DNA of 64,000 nucleotides from Dysgonomonas sp. 25 (GCF_010501075.1 NZ_QVMN01000010.1:1-64000), one strand, 5' to 3'. Counted from the first letter of the stretch, positions 27,114 through 36,181 are shown. A program made the numbers and translations. Notes: generated by a model not told the origin, from the letters alone.

Positions 27114-27623
27114 TTAATTAAGGTATTTTTTAAATTGACAAGGCATACTAATTGTATAATATTTGACATCTTCACAAGTATTACTCAATCTAAACTTATA
27201 TCTTTTAATTTCTTTTTCAAATAACCCTATTTCATTATATGAAATAGAATTATTATCCCCATTTAGAGTAACTGTTGTACTATAGAATAAATATGTTACT
27301 TCTTTTACTAGTCCGTCTTGATTACATATAAGAACCAAGCCAAAGCCCTTATTGTTTTGCGCTAATTCTTTAATTCGGTCTTTTGTAAAAACTCTTTTTA
27401 CAAGATCACTAAACGGGTTCTCTTCATATTGCTCAATTTCAATATATGGACATTTTGATCTGGAGTCTTGGGCTTGAAGTACATTCTTACTAGAATATAA
27501 CTTTGCAGGACTAGCCGTCAAATAATATATCGAATTATTTATCTCGATCTCTTTTCTTTCTTGTGAACTAATACAAGAAAAAGCGCTCATTGTTAATATA
27601 AATAAAATATATAATGCTTTCAT
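27114..27623 (-). CDS. Small exported protein, proximal paralogue of cassette
   Basis: A 169-residue protein with an N-terminal signal peptide ending near SAFSCISSQE; a lipidated cysteine there is possible. The mature domain matches the neighbour at 26587-27051 (DGLVKEVTYLF, EKEIKRYKFRL, C..VKYY). The start is set at the second ATG (MKALYILF); the first lies two codons upstream. It starts 22 bases after the stop of the large lipoprotein gene, so it is probably co-transcribed with it. The function is not known; an accessory or immunity-like role for the C-terminal domain of the upstream protein is only a hypothesis. Confidence 0.72.
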   Translation of the reverse strand: MKALYILFILTMSAFSCISSQERKEIEINNSIYYLTASPAKLYSSKNVLQAQDSRSKCPYIEIEQYEENPFSDLVKRVFTKDRIKELAQNNKGFGLVLICNQDGLVKEVTYLFYSTTVTLNGDNNSISYNEIGLFEKEIKRYKFRLSNTCEDVKYYTISMPCQFKKYLN

Positions 27624-27645
27624 CTTCATATTTTTTAGTTTAAAA

Positions 27646-29130
27646 TCAATAACAACCTGTACTATTTAGAAAATTCATTGCTGCTGGAAGTAAATTCTTG
27701 TCAACAGGGAAATTATAATCCGGTTTACTTCTCCTGAAATCATCTAAAAAATCCCAATAATTGAGATTTCCCCAGCTAGGATCCCTTTTTAATAAATCAG
27801 AATACTTAGGAATATAGGTACCTTCTTTTGTAATATTCATTAACCAATAATCAAATTCATTAATATATTGAGAGCCTCTCGAATAATAAAAACATCCTTC
27901 AGCTTTTATATAGCATAAAATATCCTGAATAAGTTTCGCTTCAAACTCAATATTCGATCGTCCAACATTATTCGAATAGCTAAGCCCATTAGGGTAATAA
28001 TTATCCTGAAAAAAATGAATAAATTCTTCAGGGAAAGCTGTCTGTATACTTCCATTATCCTTGAATGTCATTTCCCCGTTTTCAGGATTATAACCACCAT
28101 AACTTCCGGATGGATCTATTTTAATATTCGAGAGTTTCGAACCCTTATTTACAAGGTAATCATACATCGACTTATAGCCGCATTGTTTCAATTTTTCTTC
28201 TAAAGTATTGTCTAATTCCTTGATCCCTGCAGCATCCAAGCTTATTTTCTTGGTTATTTTTGCGGAAGGCTTTACTTTAGGAGGAGATATTACGCCACCT
28301 CCAACATATATACCGCCACCTCCGCCACCTTCACCGGGGCGATTTGTTTCCCATCTGTCAGGCTGGACATTTATCCACTCCATATACTCCTCACAACGTA
28401 TCATCTCATCCACGACATCAAAAATGCCGTCAGAGCCCGCGATAAGCGCCTCTTGCGTCCAACATCTTGTTACTGGGACAGAGATAAACGCCTTCTTCCT
28501 GTTTCCGCCAAACTCTTCCACATGCGTACCGTAGGTGATTTTCCCCTTCTCATATATCCATCCATTGACGAATTCGCCTGCACAGTTGAAATAGACAACC
28601 TCACCATCCAAGTCACTCTCCCGCGAAAGATACTTGTTCGTTTCCAAGGCATCACCCACACGTTGCATATACTCCAGCGTCGGCATCACCACCATGATAA
28701 AAGCATACGTTTCGCCCGTCTCCCTGTTTCGCATCACCACATGGCGGTGTACCTGCTTCACCTGTTGATACGCCTTATTCTCAATCGCATGATTCAATAC
28801 CTCCTCTTGCATAAAGAGGACACGGATGTCCGAAGAAGATTCCAGTGGACTTTCCACTGTGTACCACATAGAGTCGGCCGAGAGCTCGGCCTCGTTCCAT
28901 TGCGGGATTAAAGTAATCCCGTCATCGTCCCCCGCATCCGAAGATGCTTTCGTCTTAGCCACCGAACCGAAATGCTGGTTGTACCACTTTTGTGCATTTT
29001 CAATAGTTAAGGCTTCCACCGGCTGTTGAGGCTCGGTTGCTATCTCCTCTTTCGTACAGGCATACACCAGTACCGAGAAAAGCAGAACTCCTGCCATCAG
29101 TCCCGAATAAAGTTTGATTTTGTTTTTCAT
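27646..29130 (-). CDS. Lipoprotein with conserved N-terminus, Gly-rich linker and swappable C-terminal domain
   Basis: A 494-residue protein. The start at MKNKIKLYSG gives a lipoprotein signal with lipobox LVYAC (about C25). Residues 30-270 form a soluble domain. A linker of six glycines and GIYVGGGVISPP follows (about 275-300), then a C-terminal domain (about 310-494). The C-terminal domain has PEEFIHFFQDN and, about 20 residues on, NIEFEAKLIQD, which resembles zinc-peptidase-like domains with HExxH, but the first histidine is replaced by glutamate (EEFIH). It could be an inactive or altered peptidase fold. The DNA for the N-terminal part is of normal composition, whereas the part after the linker (below about 28250) is clearly AT-rich, like the two downstream genes. 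No family function is known with certainty. Confidence 0.72.
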   Translation of the reverse strand: MKNKIKLYSGLMAGVLLFSVLVYACTKEEIATEPQQPVEALTIENAQKWYNQHFGSVAKTKASSDAGDDDGITLIPQWNEAELSADSMWYTVESPLESSSDIRVLFMQEEVLNHAIENKAYQQVKQVHRHVVMRNRETGETYAFIMVVMPTLEYMQRVGDALETNKYLSRESDLDGEVVYFNCAGEFVNGWIYEKGKITYGTHVEEFGGNRKKAFISVPVTRCWTQEALIAGSDGIFDVVDEMIRCEEYMEWINVQPDRWETNRPGEGGGGGGIYVGGGVISPPKVKPSAKITKKISLDAAGIKELDNTLEEKLKQCGYKSMYDYLVNKGSKLSNIKIDPSGSYGGYNPENGEMTFKDNGSIQTAFPEEFIHFFQDNYYPNGLSYSNNVGRSNIEFEAKLIQDILCYIKAEGCFYYSRGSQYINEFDYWLMNITKEGTYIPKYSDLLKRDPSWGNLNYWDFLDDFRRSKPDYNFPVDKNLLPAAMNFLNSTGCY

Positions 29131-29303
29131 TAGCTGTTTGTTTATTAAGTACTGTAATTTCTTTGGGTTCATTGCCGCGGGTCTATGAACTTGTTGTAAA
29201 TATAAACTTTACAATTCAACCTACCAAGAAATGCACAATGGTTTTTTTCGATTTTAACAATTAGAATAGCACATGTGAAAATCGACTTTTAAAGGATAGA
29301 GAA

Positions 29304-31115
29304 TTAATTATATAGACGTTTCAGCAAATCCTCCCGCTTCAACCTTTTGAGGGACTTTTCTATCTGCGGGCGGTAATTGCGGTCGTACCAGAAAAAGAAC
29401 TGGCGTTGGGCGAGTTTCTGCTCTTTTGTGCGGGCGGTATATACCTTTTCTAAGGTATAAGGGTGGTAGCCTGTGTAGTATATTTCGGTAGCCAGTGTCA
29501 TGGGCGAAGGGGTGAAATCCTGTATCTGTTCCAGCTTGAAATCTATCTTCTTCATTGCAACGGCTAACTCTGCCATATCCAGCTCCGAACAACCCGGATG
29601 CGATGAGATGAAGTAAGGTATCAGCTGCTGCCGGAGGTTGTTCTCCTTGTTCAGCTTATCGAAAATCCGTTTAAAGGCGTGGAACTGCTCGAAACTTGGT
29701 TTGCGCATATAATTCAACACTTTGTCGGAAGTATGCTCGGGTGCGACTTTTAACCGTCCTGAGACGTGGTTGAGGATAACCTCGCGCGTATATTCGTCCG
29801 AAGCCCTGTTCAGTCGCTCATCATCATTCCGGTGTAGGAGCATATCGTAACGGATGCCGCTTCCTATAAACGATTTCTTTATCGACGGCAGTCTGTCCAC
29901 AGCCTTGTATATATCCAGCAACGGCTGATGATCGATATTCAGATTCTTGCATATATGGGGGTGGATGCAGGACGGACGCCGGCATTTCTCGCAGATGCTT
30001 TCATCCCTGCCCTTCATCTGATACATATTAGCCGAAGGGCCTCCCAAATCGCTTATATAGCCTTTGAAGTCGGGCATCTCTGTGACCGCTCTCACCTCTT
30101 TCAGGATAGATTCTTTGCTGCGCGAAGCGATAAACTTGCCCTGATGCGCCGAGATAGTACAAAAAGCACACCCTCCGAAACAGCCGCGGTGCATATTCAC
30201 CGAGAATTTTATCATTTCGAAAGCAGGAATGGTCTTTTGCTTATACTTGGGGTGCGGCAGGCGCGTATAAGGCAGGTCGAACGAAGCATCTATCTCCTGT
30301 TCGCTCATAGGAGGGTAGGGCGGATTGATAACGACCGCCTTTTCTCCGTAAGTCTGGATGATGCGCGCGGCGTGCACCATATTCGATTGCTCTTCCACTA
30401 TGCGGAAGTTTTTCGCCTGTTTCAGTTTGTCGGATAAACACTCCTCGTGCGAATAGAGAACTATATCCTTTTCGTTTGTTGCGGGTTTATCTGCCAGATA
30501 AGCCGTTTGCGGGATAGCGAGTAGTTGGTTGAAATCTTTACCCGCTTTCAGTTCGGCAACGAGCTGTTTCAGCGGTTGCTCGCCCATTCCGTATATCAGC
30601 AGATCGGCACGCGAATCCAAAAGGATGGACTGATGCAGCCTATCGTCCCAGTAATCGTAGTGTGTTACACGGCGAAGCGACGCTTCTATGCCGCCCAGCA
30701 CCACAGGAACATCGGGGAAAAGGTCTTTCAGGATATTCGAATAAACGATAGAAACCCTGTCGGGGCGCATACCCGCTTTCCCGTCGGGCGTATAAGCATC
30801 ATTCGAGCGCAGGCGCTTATTGGCCGTATAATGGTTGATCATGGAATCCATTGCTCCGCCCGATACCCCGAAAAACAGGCGGGGACGCCCCAGCTTCTTG
30901 AAGTCGCGCAGATCGTCGCGCCAGTTAGGTTGTGGCACAATCGCCACTTTCAACCCTTCGGCTTCGAGCAGGCGCCCGATAACAGCTGCCCCGAACGACG
31001 GATGGTCGATATACGCATCTCCCGAAAAGAGGATAACATCTAATTCGTCCCATTTTCGTAGCTCTACCTCCTTTTTGGTGGTTGGCAGCCAGTCTGTCAG
31101 TTGATACGATTTCAT
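29304..31115 (-). CDS. ygiQ: YgiQ family radical SAM protein
   Basis: A 603-residue protein of the YgiQ family. The N-terminal B12-binding-like domain (LDVILFSGDAYIDHPSFGAAVIGRLLEAEG) is followed by the radical SAM barrel with the cluster motif GCFGGCAFCT (CxxxCxxC) and a later Cys-rich stretch (CEKCRRPSCIHPHIC) that may bind a second cluster or zinc. The substrate is unknown for the family. The start is set at MKSYQLTDWLPTTKKE. The -7 element at 31125-31132 overlaps the longer frame, leaving a very short or absent untranslated leader. It is divergent from the PmoA-like gene. Confidence 0.93.
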   Translation of the reverse strand: MKSYQLTDWLPTTKKEVELRKWDELDVILFSGDAYIDHPSFGAAVIGRLLEAEGLKVAIVPQPNWRDDLRDFKKLGRPRLFFGVSGGAMDSMINHYTANKRLRSNDAYTPDGKAGMRPDRVSIVYSNILKDLFPDVPVVLGGIEASLRRVTHYDYWDDRLHQSILLDSRADLLIYGMGEQPLKQLVAELKAGKDFNQLLAIPQTAYLADKPATNEKDIVLYSHEECLSDKLKQAKNFRIVEEQSNMVHAARIIQTYGEKAVVINPPYPPMSEQEIDASFDLPYTRLPHPKYKQKTIPAFEMIKFSVNMHRGCFGGCAFCTISAHQGKFIASRSKESILKEVRAVTEMPDFKGYISDLGGPSANMYQMKGRDESICEKCRRPSCIHPHICKNLNIDHQPLLDIYKAVDRLPSIKKSFIGSGIRYDMLLHRNDDERLNRASDEYTREVILNHVSGRLKVAPEHTSDKVLNYMRKPSFEQFHAFKRIFDKLNKENNLRQQLIPYFISSHPGCSELDMAELAVAMKKIDFKLEQIQDFTPSPMTLATEIYYTGYHPYTLEKVYTARTKEQKLAQRQFFFWYDRNYRPQIEKSLKRLKREDLLKRLYN

Positions 31116-31124
31116 AATCGGGAA

Positions 31125-31132
31125 CAAAGGTA
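31125..31132 (-). promoter_or_regulatory. -7 promoter element for ygiQ
   Basis: Minus-strand TACCTTTG (TAnnTTTG) ending only 10 bases before the chosen ygiQ ATG. If it is used, the transcript is nearly leaderless. Confidence 0.5.
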
Positions 31133-31270
31133 TGCTTTTTCTTTCAGAAGCTTAGCCGCGGGAGTCTTAAAGTATGTGATAGGTTGTTTCCCTTTTCCGC
31201 AACGTTGAGGAAAGAAGCAATATAAGTCTTATCTTAGCGTTTTATTCAGTACGTAAACCCCGAATCTATT

Positions 31271-32236
31271 ATGAAAACATTCCTGTCTTTCTTTTTCTCC
31301 CTTTTGTTTTTGGCAGCTTGCCAGCCTTCCCTTCATTACGAGGATACAGGCCGTGCATTAGAATATAAATCAGGGGAGAAGACACTATTTGCCTACAATT
31401 ATGCTACTGTCTATCCTCCGGCCGGTGTCGATACGGTTTACAAGCGGAGCGGCTTTTTCCACCCCGTAAACGATATGGCAGGTGAAACGCTGACAAACCT
31501 GTCGCCGTCCGACCACTACCATCACTATGGGCTTTGGTATGCCTGGACGAAAACCACTTTCGAGGGGGATGAGATCGATTTCTGGAATGTCTACAAAAAG
31601 CAGGGAACGGTGCGTTTCCGCGAATTTACGGAGATATCGGATACCGGATTCAGTGCAGTGCTGGATCATATTGTCTACCCCGATTCATCGGCCGAGAAAA
31701 CGGCAATGATCGAAAACCTGGAGATAAGGATCGGAAAACCTGACGGAGCTGCCTACTATCTGGATTATATAACGACAGTACAATGTGCGACCACCAGCCC
31801 GATAACATTGGAACAATACCGGTATGGCGGCTTGGTTATCCGCACGCGTGCCGACTGGACACCCGACCGAACCGCCTTCCTCACTTCCGAAGGTTATACA
31901 CGCGAAAATGCCGATAACACGAATGCTCGATGGGCTCTTTTTGGGGGGAAGACTGACAAAGGTGATGCTTGCATACTTATCCTTTCGCATCCGTCTAACC
32001 TGAACTACCCCGAGCCTCTACGTATATGGGATGAGAAAGCAAACGCCGGAACGGGAGATATGATGTGGAATTTCTCGCCTACAAAAAAATACCCTCACAC
32101 CCTCGATCCATCGGATGAACTGCGCTTGCATTATCGCATATTCGTTTTCGACAATCCCATTCATGCAGATAGGGCGGAACGTTTGTGGCAACGTTTTACA
32201 GAGGAATATCCCGAATACATTAATTATACTTTCTAG
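31271..32236 (+). CDS. PmoA-like DUF6807 lipoprotein
   Basis: A 321-residue protein with a lipoprotein signal (LLFLAACQPS, lipidated C17). The mature domain matches the DUF6807 (PmoA-like) family, with TLTNLSPSDHYHHYGLWYAW, a His-rich motif, and a C-terminal LHYRIFVFDNPIHADRAERLWQ. The family is predicted to be a galactose-mutarotase-like beta-sandwich found in Bacteroidetes with carbohydrate or methane-oxidation-unrelated contexts; the name is historical. Activity is unproven and sugar binding is an inference. It stands alone between ygiQ and ffh. Confidence 0.75.
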   Translation: MKTFLSFFFSLLFLAACQPSLHYEDTGRALEYKSGEKTLFAYNYATVYPPAGVDTVYKRSGFFHPVNDMAGETLTNLSPSDHYHHYGLWYAWTKTTFEGDEIDFWNVYKKQGTVRFREFTEISDTGFSAVLDHIVYPDSSAEKTAMIENLEIRIGKPDGAAYYLDYITTVQCATTSPITLEQYRYGGLVIRTRADWTPDRTAFLTSEGYTRENADNTNARWALFGGKTDKGDACILILSHPSNLNYPEPLRIWDEKANAGTGDMMWNFSPTKKYPHTLDPSDELRLHYRIFVFDNPIHADRAERLWQRFTEEYPEYINYTF

Positions 32237-32285
32237 TAAAAGTAAAAACAACAATAGAGGTATTTCTCATTCTGCCAAAAGTTTA

Positions 32286-32293
32286 TATCTTTG
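32286..32293 (+). promoter_or_regulatory. -7 promoter element for ffh
   Basis: TATCTTTG, an exact TAnnTTTG match, 40 bases before the ffh ATG. Confidence 0.65.
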
Positions 32294-32333
32294 TGCTCCG
32301 ACAATTTTTAAGAACTGATAAACAAGATATACT

Positions 32334-33650
32334 ATGTTCGAAAGTCTCAGTAGCAGGTTAGACCGCTCGTTTAAGATACTGAAAGGTGAAGGAAAAATCA
32401 CCGAAATCAATGTAGCCGAAACCCTTAAAGATGTTCGCCGCGCATTACTCGATGCCGACGTCAACTTCAAAACGGCCAAGCAATTTACCGAAACCGTTAA
32501 GGAGAAAGCAATGGGGCAGAACGTGCTGACAGCCGTTAAGCCGCAACAATTGATGGTGAAAATCGTCCACGACGAACTGGCTGCTTTGATGGGTGGCACG
32601 TCTATGGATATCAACCTGAAAGCTACTCCTGCTATCATTCTGATGTCGGGATTGCAAGGTTCGGGTAAGACGACTTTCTCGGGCAAGCTGGCCAATATGC
32701 TGAAATCGAAGAAGGGGAAAAATCCTCTCTTGGTGGCGGATGATATTTATCGTCCTGCGGCTATCGAGCAGTTGCGGATATTGGGTGAGCAAATCGGCGT
32801 TCCCGTATATACGGAGGAAGGCAATAAAAACCCTGTGGAGATTGCACAGAACGCTATTAAACAGGCAAAACAGAACAACAACGATGTAGTTATCATAGAT
32901 ACCGCCGGACGTCTGGCTGTCGACGAAGAGATGATGAAAGAGATTGAAGCGATAAAGAACGCTATCGATCCGTCCGAAATCTTATTCGTAGTCGATTCCA
33001 TGACCGGGCAGGATGCTGTGAATACAGCGAAGGAATTTAACGACCGCCTCAATTTCGACGGTGTTGTCCTTACCAAATTAGACGGTGACACCCGTGGTGG
33101 TGCGGCGCTCTCTATCCGTTCGGTTGTTGACAAGCCGATCAAGTTTATCGGTACAGGCGAGAAGATGGAAGCGATTGACGTATTCCACCCCGACCGTATG
33201 GCCGACCGTATCTTGGGGATGGGTGATATCGTTTCGCTCGTCGAACGTGCGCAGGAACAATACGATGAGGAAGAAGCCCGTCGCCTGCAAAAGAAGATTG
33301 CCAAGAACCAGTTCGATTTCAACGACTTCATCGGTCAGATACAGCAAATCAAAAAGATGGGTAACCTCAAGGAATTAGCGTCAATGATTCCGGGCGTAGG
33401 CAAAGCCATTAAGGATCTGGACATCGACGACGATGCTTTCAAGAGCATCGAGGCTATTATCCAATCCATGACACCGAAAGAGCGTTCAGCTCCTGAAATC
33501 CTCAACGGTAGCCGCCGCGAACGCATAGCCAAAGGTAGCGGTACTTCGATTCAGGAAGTCAACAAGCTTATCAAGCAGTTTGACCAAACGCGCAAGATGA
33601 TGAAGATGATGACGCAAAACAAAGGCAAGATGCCGAAGATGAGAAGATAA
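32334..33650 (+). CDS. ffh: Signal recognition particle protein Ffh
   Basis: GTPase subunit of the signal recognition particle that binds 4.5S RNA and targets nascent membrane and exported proteins to FtsY. The 438-residue protein has the N domain (MFESLSSRLDRSFKIL), the G domain with GLQGSGKTTFSGKLA, DTAGRLAVDEE and TKLDGDTRGGAAL, and a methionine-rich M domain ending MMKMMTQNKGKMPKM. It has the standard length and no 4.5S RNA gene is visible nearby. It is followed by a strong bidirectional hairpin. Confidence 0.98.
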   Translation: MFESLSSRLDRSFKILKGEGKITEINVAETLKDVRRALLDADVNFKTAKQFTETVKEKAMGQNVLTAVKPQQLMVKIVHDELAALMGGTSMDINLKATPAIILMSGLQGSGKTTFSGKLANMLKSKKGKNPLLVADDIYRPAAIEQLRILGEQIGVPVYTEEGNKNPVEIAQNAIKQAKQNNNDVVIIDTAGRLAVDEEMMKEIEAIKNAIDPSEILFVVDSMTGQDAVNTAKEFNDRLNFDGVVLTKLDGDTRGGAALSIRSVVDKPIKFIGTGEKMEAIDVFHPDRMADRILGMGDIVSLVERAQEQYDEEEARRLQKKIAKNQFDFNDFIGQIQQIKKMGNLKELASMIPGVGKAIKDLDIDDDAFKSIEAIIQSMTPKERSAPEILNGSRRERIAKGSGTSIQEVNKLIKQFDQTRKMMKMMTQNKGKMPKMRR

Positions 33651-33658
33651 GATATAGA

Positions 33659-33690
33659 GCAAGGCTACCATTGGTAGCCTTGCTTATTTT
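33659..33690 (+). terminator. Terminator of ffh, shared with the convergent gene
   Basis: The perfect 11-base-pair inverted repeat GCAAGGCTACC / GGTAGCCTTGC has a 3-base loop and is followed by TTATTTT. It lies between the stop codons of ffh and the minus-strand gene 33684-34304. The T-run favours the plus direction. Confidence 0.88.
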
Positions 33691-34304
33691 ACTTCGTTAC
33701 CATACTTGTCGAGATCTATAATATTACCATTTTCTATTGTAAAGGTATATATGGGGCGGTGTGGAACTTCCTCGAAAATATTAGATCTTGAATTTTCTGT
33801 AACGATTAATTCCAAGATATGTCCTTTTATCTGATACGTCCCTCTCTCGAGCTGAAACCAAGCGACATATCCGGGATGTATAAAACGTTTCATCAGAAAA
33901 GTAGAATCGGATTTTAGCCCGATAACTGTCCCTGCTTTCCCTCCGCTATAGACTTTGCTGAACCCATTTTGAAATTCATACAGATGAAAGTCATCTTTCA
34001 TGTTGATGCTCAGCTCGATTATTTGCTGCGGTGGAGCAAAGTTTATACATGTATCTATCATTATATATTTTCCAATGCTCCCTTTTATGCAGTGCTTGCC
34101 TGCATTCAATGAAATCTTGTAATCGCCAAATTTATCCCCAAACAAATCATCAAAGTCTGGTATCAGAAAAATAGAATCATTTATTGCGAGGAAGCTCAAT
34201 TCGGCTTCATCATTATTGATATCTGTAATCCTTATTTCATACTCGTCCGTTTGAGCTGATAGGCCTAATGGAAAAAGAAGTAATATACAAAACAGATATT
34301 TCAT
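33684..34304 (-). CDS. Hypothetical exported protein
   Basis: A 206-residue protein with a signal peptide (MKYLFCILLLFPLGLSAQ). The mature part is predicted as short beta strands, with repeated DxxxF-type segments (LIPDFDDLFGDKFGDYKI, GKYIMIDTCINF, GTYQIKGHILELIV), and has a single mature cysteine. No family is recognised. The frame is open 12 codons further up, but the signal peptide and the -7 element at 34349 favour this start. It is monocistronic and converges on ffh. Confidence 0.65.
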   Translation of the reverse strand: MKYLFCILLLFPLGLSAQTDEYEIRITDINNDEAELSFLAINDSIFLIPDFDDLFGDKFGDYKISLNAGKHCIKGSIGKYIMIDTCINFAPPQQIIELSINMKDDFHLYEFQNGFSKVYSGGKAGTVIGLKSDSTFLMKRFIHPGYVAWFQLERGTYQIKGHILELIVTENSRSNIFEEVPHRPIYTFTIENGNIIDLDKYGNEVK

Positions 34305-34348
34305 TGAATATGAAGTTATATTTTTGTGATAGATAACCATAAGATATA

Positions 34349-34356
34349 CAAATATA
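34349..34356 (-). promoter_or_regulatory. -7 promoter element for the 33684-34304 gene
   Basis: Minus-strand TATATTTG, 45 bases upstream of the chosen start. Confidence 0.45.
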
Positions 34357-34396
34357 AGATTTCTTTATAATGATAAATAAGATATATTTTTTTTGT

Positions 34397-34404
34397 TATC
34401 TTTG
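34397..34404 (+). promoter_or_regulatory. -7 promoter element for the aspartyl protease gene
   Basis: TATCTTTG (TAnnTTTG) 105 bases before the start codon, implying a leader of about 95 bases. Confidence 0.5.
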
Positions 34405-34508
34405 AAACAAGCCTTTTATACCATAGTCTGAAATATTTATCCCTCTTCTCTTCTGATTTCTCAAAAGAGAAGTCTTCTATTTTCTTTATCTAAAACGAGA
34501 TCATTGTT

Positions 34509-35801
34509 ATGAAAGTACAAAAAATCTTTTCCATCATTTGCTGTTTGATAATATCCTTGCAATTATCCGCTCAAGAGCCTAATGCGCGTATCGGAGAACT
34601 GATAGGAGGAACCGACTATTTCGAATTGAAGAGACAATATGACATTTCCAAAGACAGTATAATTCCTCTTTTACAACTATTGTCCGAAGCGCTGATCAGT
34701 GATGCCCTGAATAAACCGGAAGAGGCAGAAAAAGCTATACAGGTACTACTCACACATCATCAGGGAGATATAGGCGTCGAAGGCTCGGCCGGGATGATAG
34801 GTCTCTGGTCGAACAACCTTATCAAGCAGGGAAAATATAGAGAAGCTGCAGAATTATTGGCAGGGTTGATTCAAGTACCAGAAGCTGCAGCATATATGTC
34901 GGAAGGTACTTTGATCGCACTTACTAATGCGTACAAAAAAGCTTCCTATCTGCAGAATTGTCCACCCGATGAGATTGTCCGTTCCGGCGAAGATTGCGTA
35001 GTTTCACTTGAGAAAAACTCGTTCGGCTTGCCGACTATCCCTGTCGAGATAGATGGCGAAGAAGTTCGTTTTATTTTCGATACGGGAGCTGATGCCCCGG
35101 GATTCATCTCGATGGATTTTGCTCAAAAGTATGGTATAGAAATCATTGGAGATTCCATCCTTGCGGGAGGAATAACACATGTGGGTTATGCAAAAATAGG
35201 ATTTAAAGACCAGTTGAAAATCGGAAATATCACCTACAAAAATGTCTGGTTCATCGTTGCCCCCTCGGCTGATGTTGTCTATAATGACAGTGTAGTTGCC
35301 AGTCTCGATCCTATATTAGGGCGACACTTTATGGAGAAGGTTGGTGAATTTCAGATTTTCCCGAAAGAAGGCAAAGTGGTATTTCCCCTTGTGCAATCGC
35401 CACCCCCTGCCGGCGGATCTAATATGATGCTGTTGCAGTCTCAGCCGTATATCGAAGGCTTTTCGGACGACGAAAGGCTTCTTTTCCATTTCGATACAGG
35501 AGGTGGTATATCGCTCCACGCTCCGTATTACAGGAAACATAAGGAATTTATAGATGCCAACTATGTGTGCGACAGCGTAGGAATAGGCGGCTTTGGCGGT
35601 GCTAAACGGATGGCTTTCTACAAGATTCCTCATTTCCCCCTCCAGATAGGAGATACAAAATGCGAACTGAATGATATAGGAGTGTTAACCGAAGACCTGA
35701 ATATGGGCAAAGACGGTTCGCTGGGTATGGATTTTATTTACCGGTTCGATAAAGCTATATTCAATTTTAGGGAGATGTACCTCCGGATAGAAAATGAATA
35801 G
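34509..35801 (+). CDS. Exported retropepsin-like aspartyl protease
   Basis: A 430-residue protein with a signal peptide (about 1-21, cleaved near LSAQ), an alpha-helical N-terminal region (about 30-155) and a protease region with two DTG motifs: FIFDTGA at 191-193 and FHFDTGG at 329-331. Each DTG is followed by a hydrophobic-hydrophobic-Gly pattern (DPILGRHF at about 268 and LGMDFIYRF near the C-terminus), so the chain looks like two fused retropepsin-type lobes. Bacterial members of this family (PF13650/PF13975-like) are periplasmic with unknown substrates. The gene is monocistronic. Confidence 0.82.
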   Translation: MKVQKIFSIICCLIISLQLSAQEPNARIGELIGGTDYFELKRQYDISKDSIIPLLQLLSEALISDALNKPEEAEKAIQVLLTHHQGDIGVEGSAGMIGLWSNNLIKQGKYREAAELLAGLIQVPEAAAYMSEGTLIALTNAYKKASYLQNCPPDEIVRSGEDCVVSLEKNSFGLPTIPVEIDGEEVRFIFDTGADAPGFISMDFAQKYGIEIIGDSILAGGITHVGYAKIGFKDQLKIGNITYKNVWFIVAPSADVVYNDSVVASLDPILGRHFMEKVGEFQIFPKEGKVVFPLVQSPPPAGGSNMMLLQSQPYIEGFSDDERLLFHFDTGGGISLHAPYYRKHKEFIDANYVCDSVGIGGFGGAKRMAFYKIPHFPLQIGDTKCELNDIGVLTEDLNMGKDGSLGMDFIYRFDKAIFNFREMYLRIENE

Positions 35802-35929
35802 CTAAAGACTTCGCTGTCACGAATCTGTATTCAATTAGCACGCTGTCGGACTATGTAGGGTTGTTTTTCTCCCGATAATTGACTATATTTGTTTGAGTAA
35901 TCTATACCATAAAAACCCTGAGTTCGATT

Positions 35930-36001
35930 ATGAATACAAAAGATATCTATGCAGCGATTCAGTTCGATCCTGCTAATTACATAAGACATTTACATGAATG
36001 A
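35930..36001 (+). pseudogene. Possible 5' remnant of a gene (23 codons)
   Basis: The 397-base gap 35802-36198 contains a -7-like TATATTTG (35884-35891) and, 38 bases further, an ATG frame reading MNTKDIYAAIQFDPANYIRH that stops after 23 codons. Codon use looks like coding sequence, and the arrangement of promoter, start and protein-like start suggests the 5' end of a deleted gene or a very small protein. No downstream continuation was found in the other frames. The rest of the gap has no gene. Confidence 0.25.
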
Positions 36002-36126
36002 TAGTAATGGGGGCAACTTGTTTTTTTATAACGGGTGAATGCCCGAACAAAGATGGGGTTCCGATGTAGCCGATGTTCCCCCTCGGTAGGATCCTCTTAT
36101 TAAAAAATTACCAGAAATCTTTGAAG

Positions 36127-36160
36127 CCCTGTATGATGTGACATTATGCAGGGTTTTATT
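36127..36160 (+). terminator. Hairpin with T-tract before folD
   Basis: CCCTG (36127-36131) and CAGGG (36149-36153) close an extended imperfect stem (with ATG/CAT further in), followed by TTTTATTT. It may terminate the remnant transcript or read-through from the aspartyl protease gene. Confidence 0.5.
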
Positions 36161-36173
36161 TCCTAAATCTTTG

Positions 36174-36181
36174 TATCTTTG
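36174..36181 (+). promoter_or_regulatory. -7 promoter element for folD
   Basis: TATCTTTG, 17 bases before the folD ATG, so the leader would be about ten bases. Confidence 0.6.
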
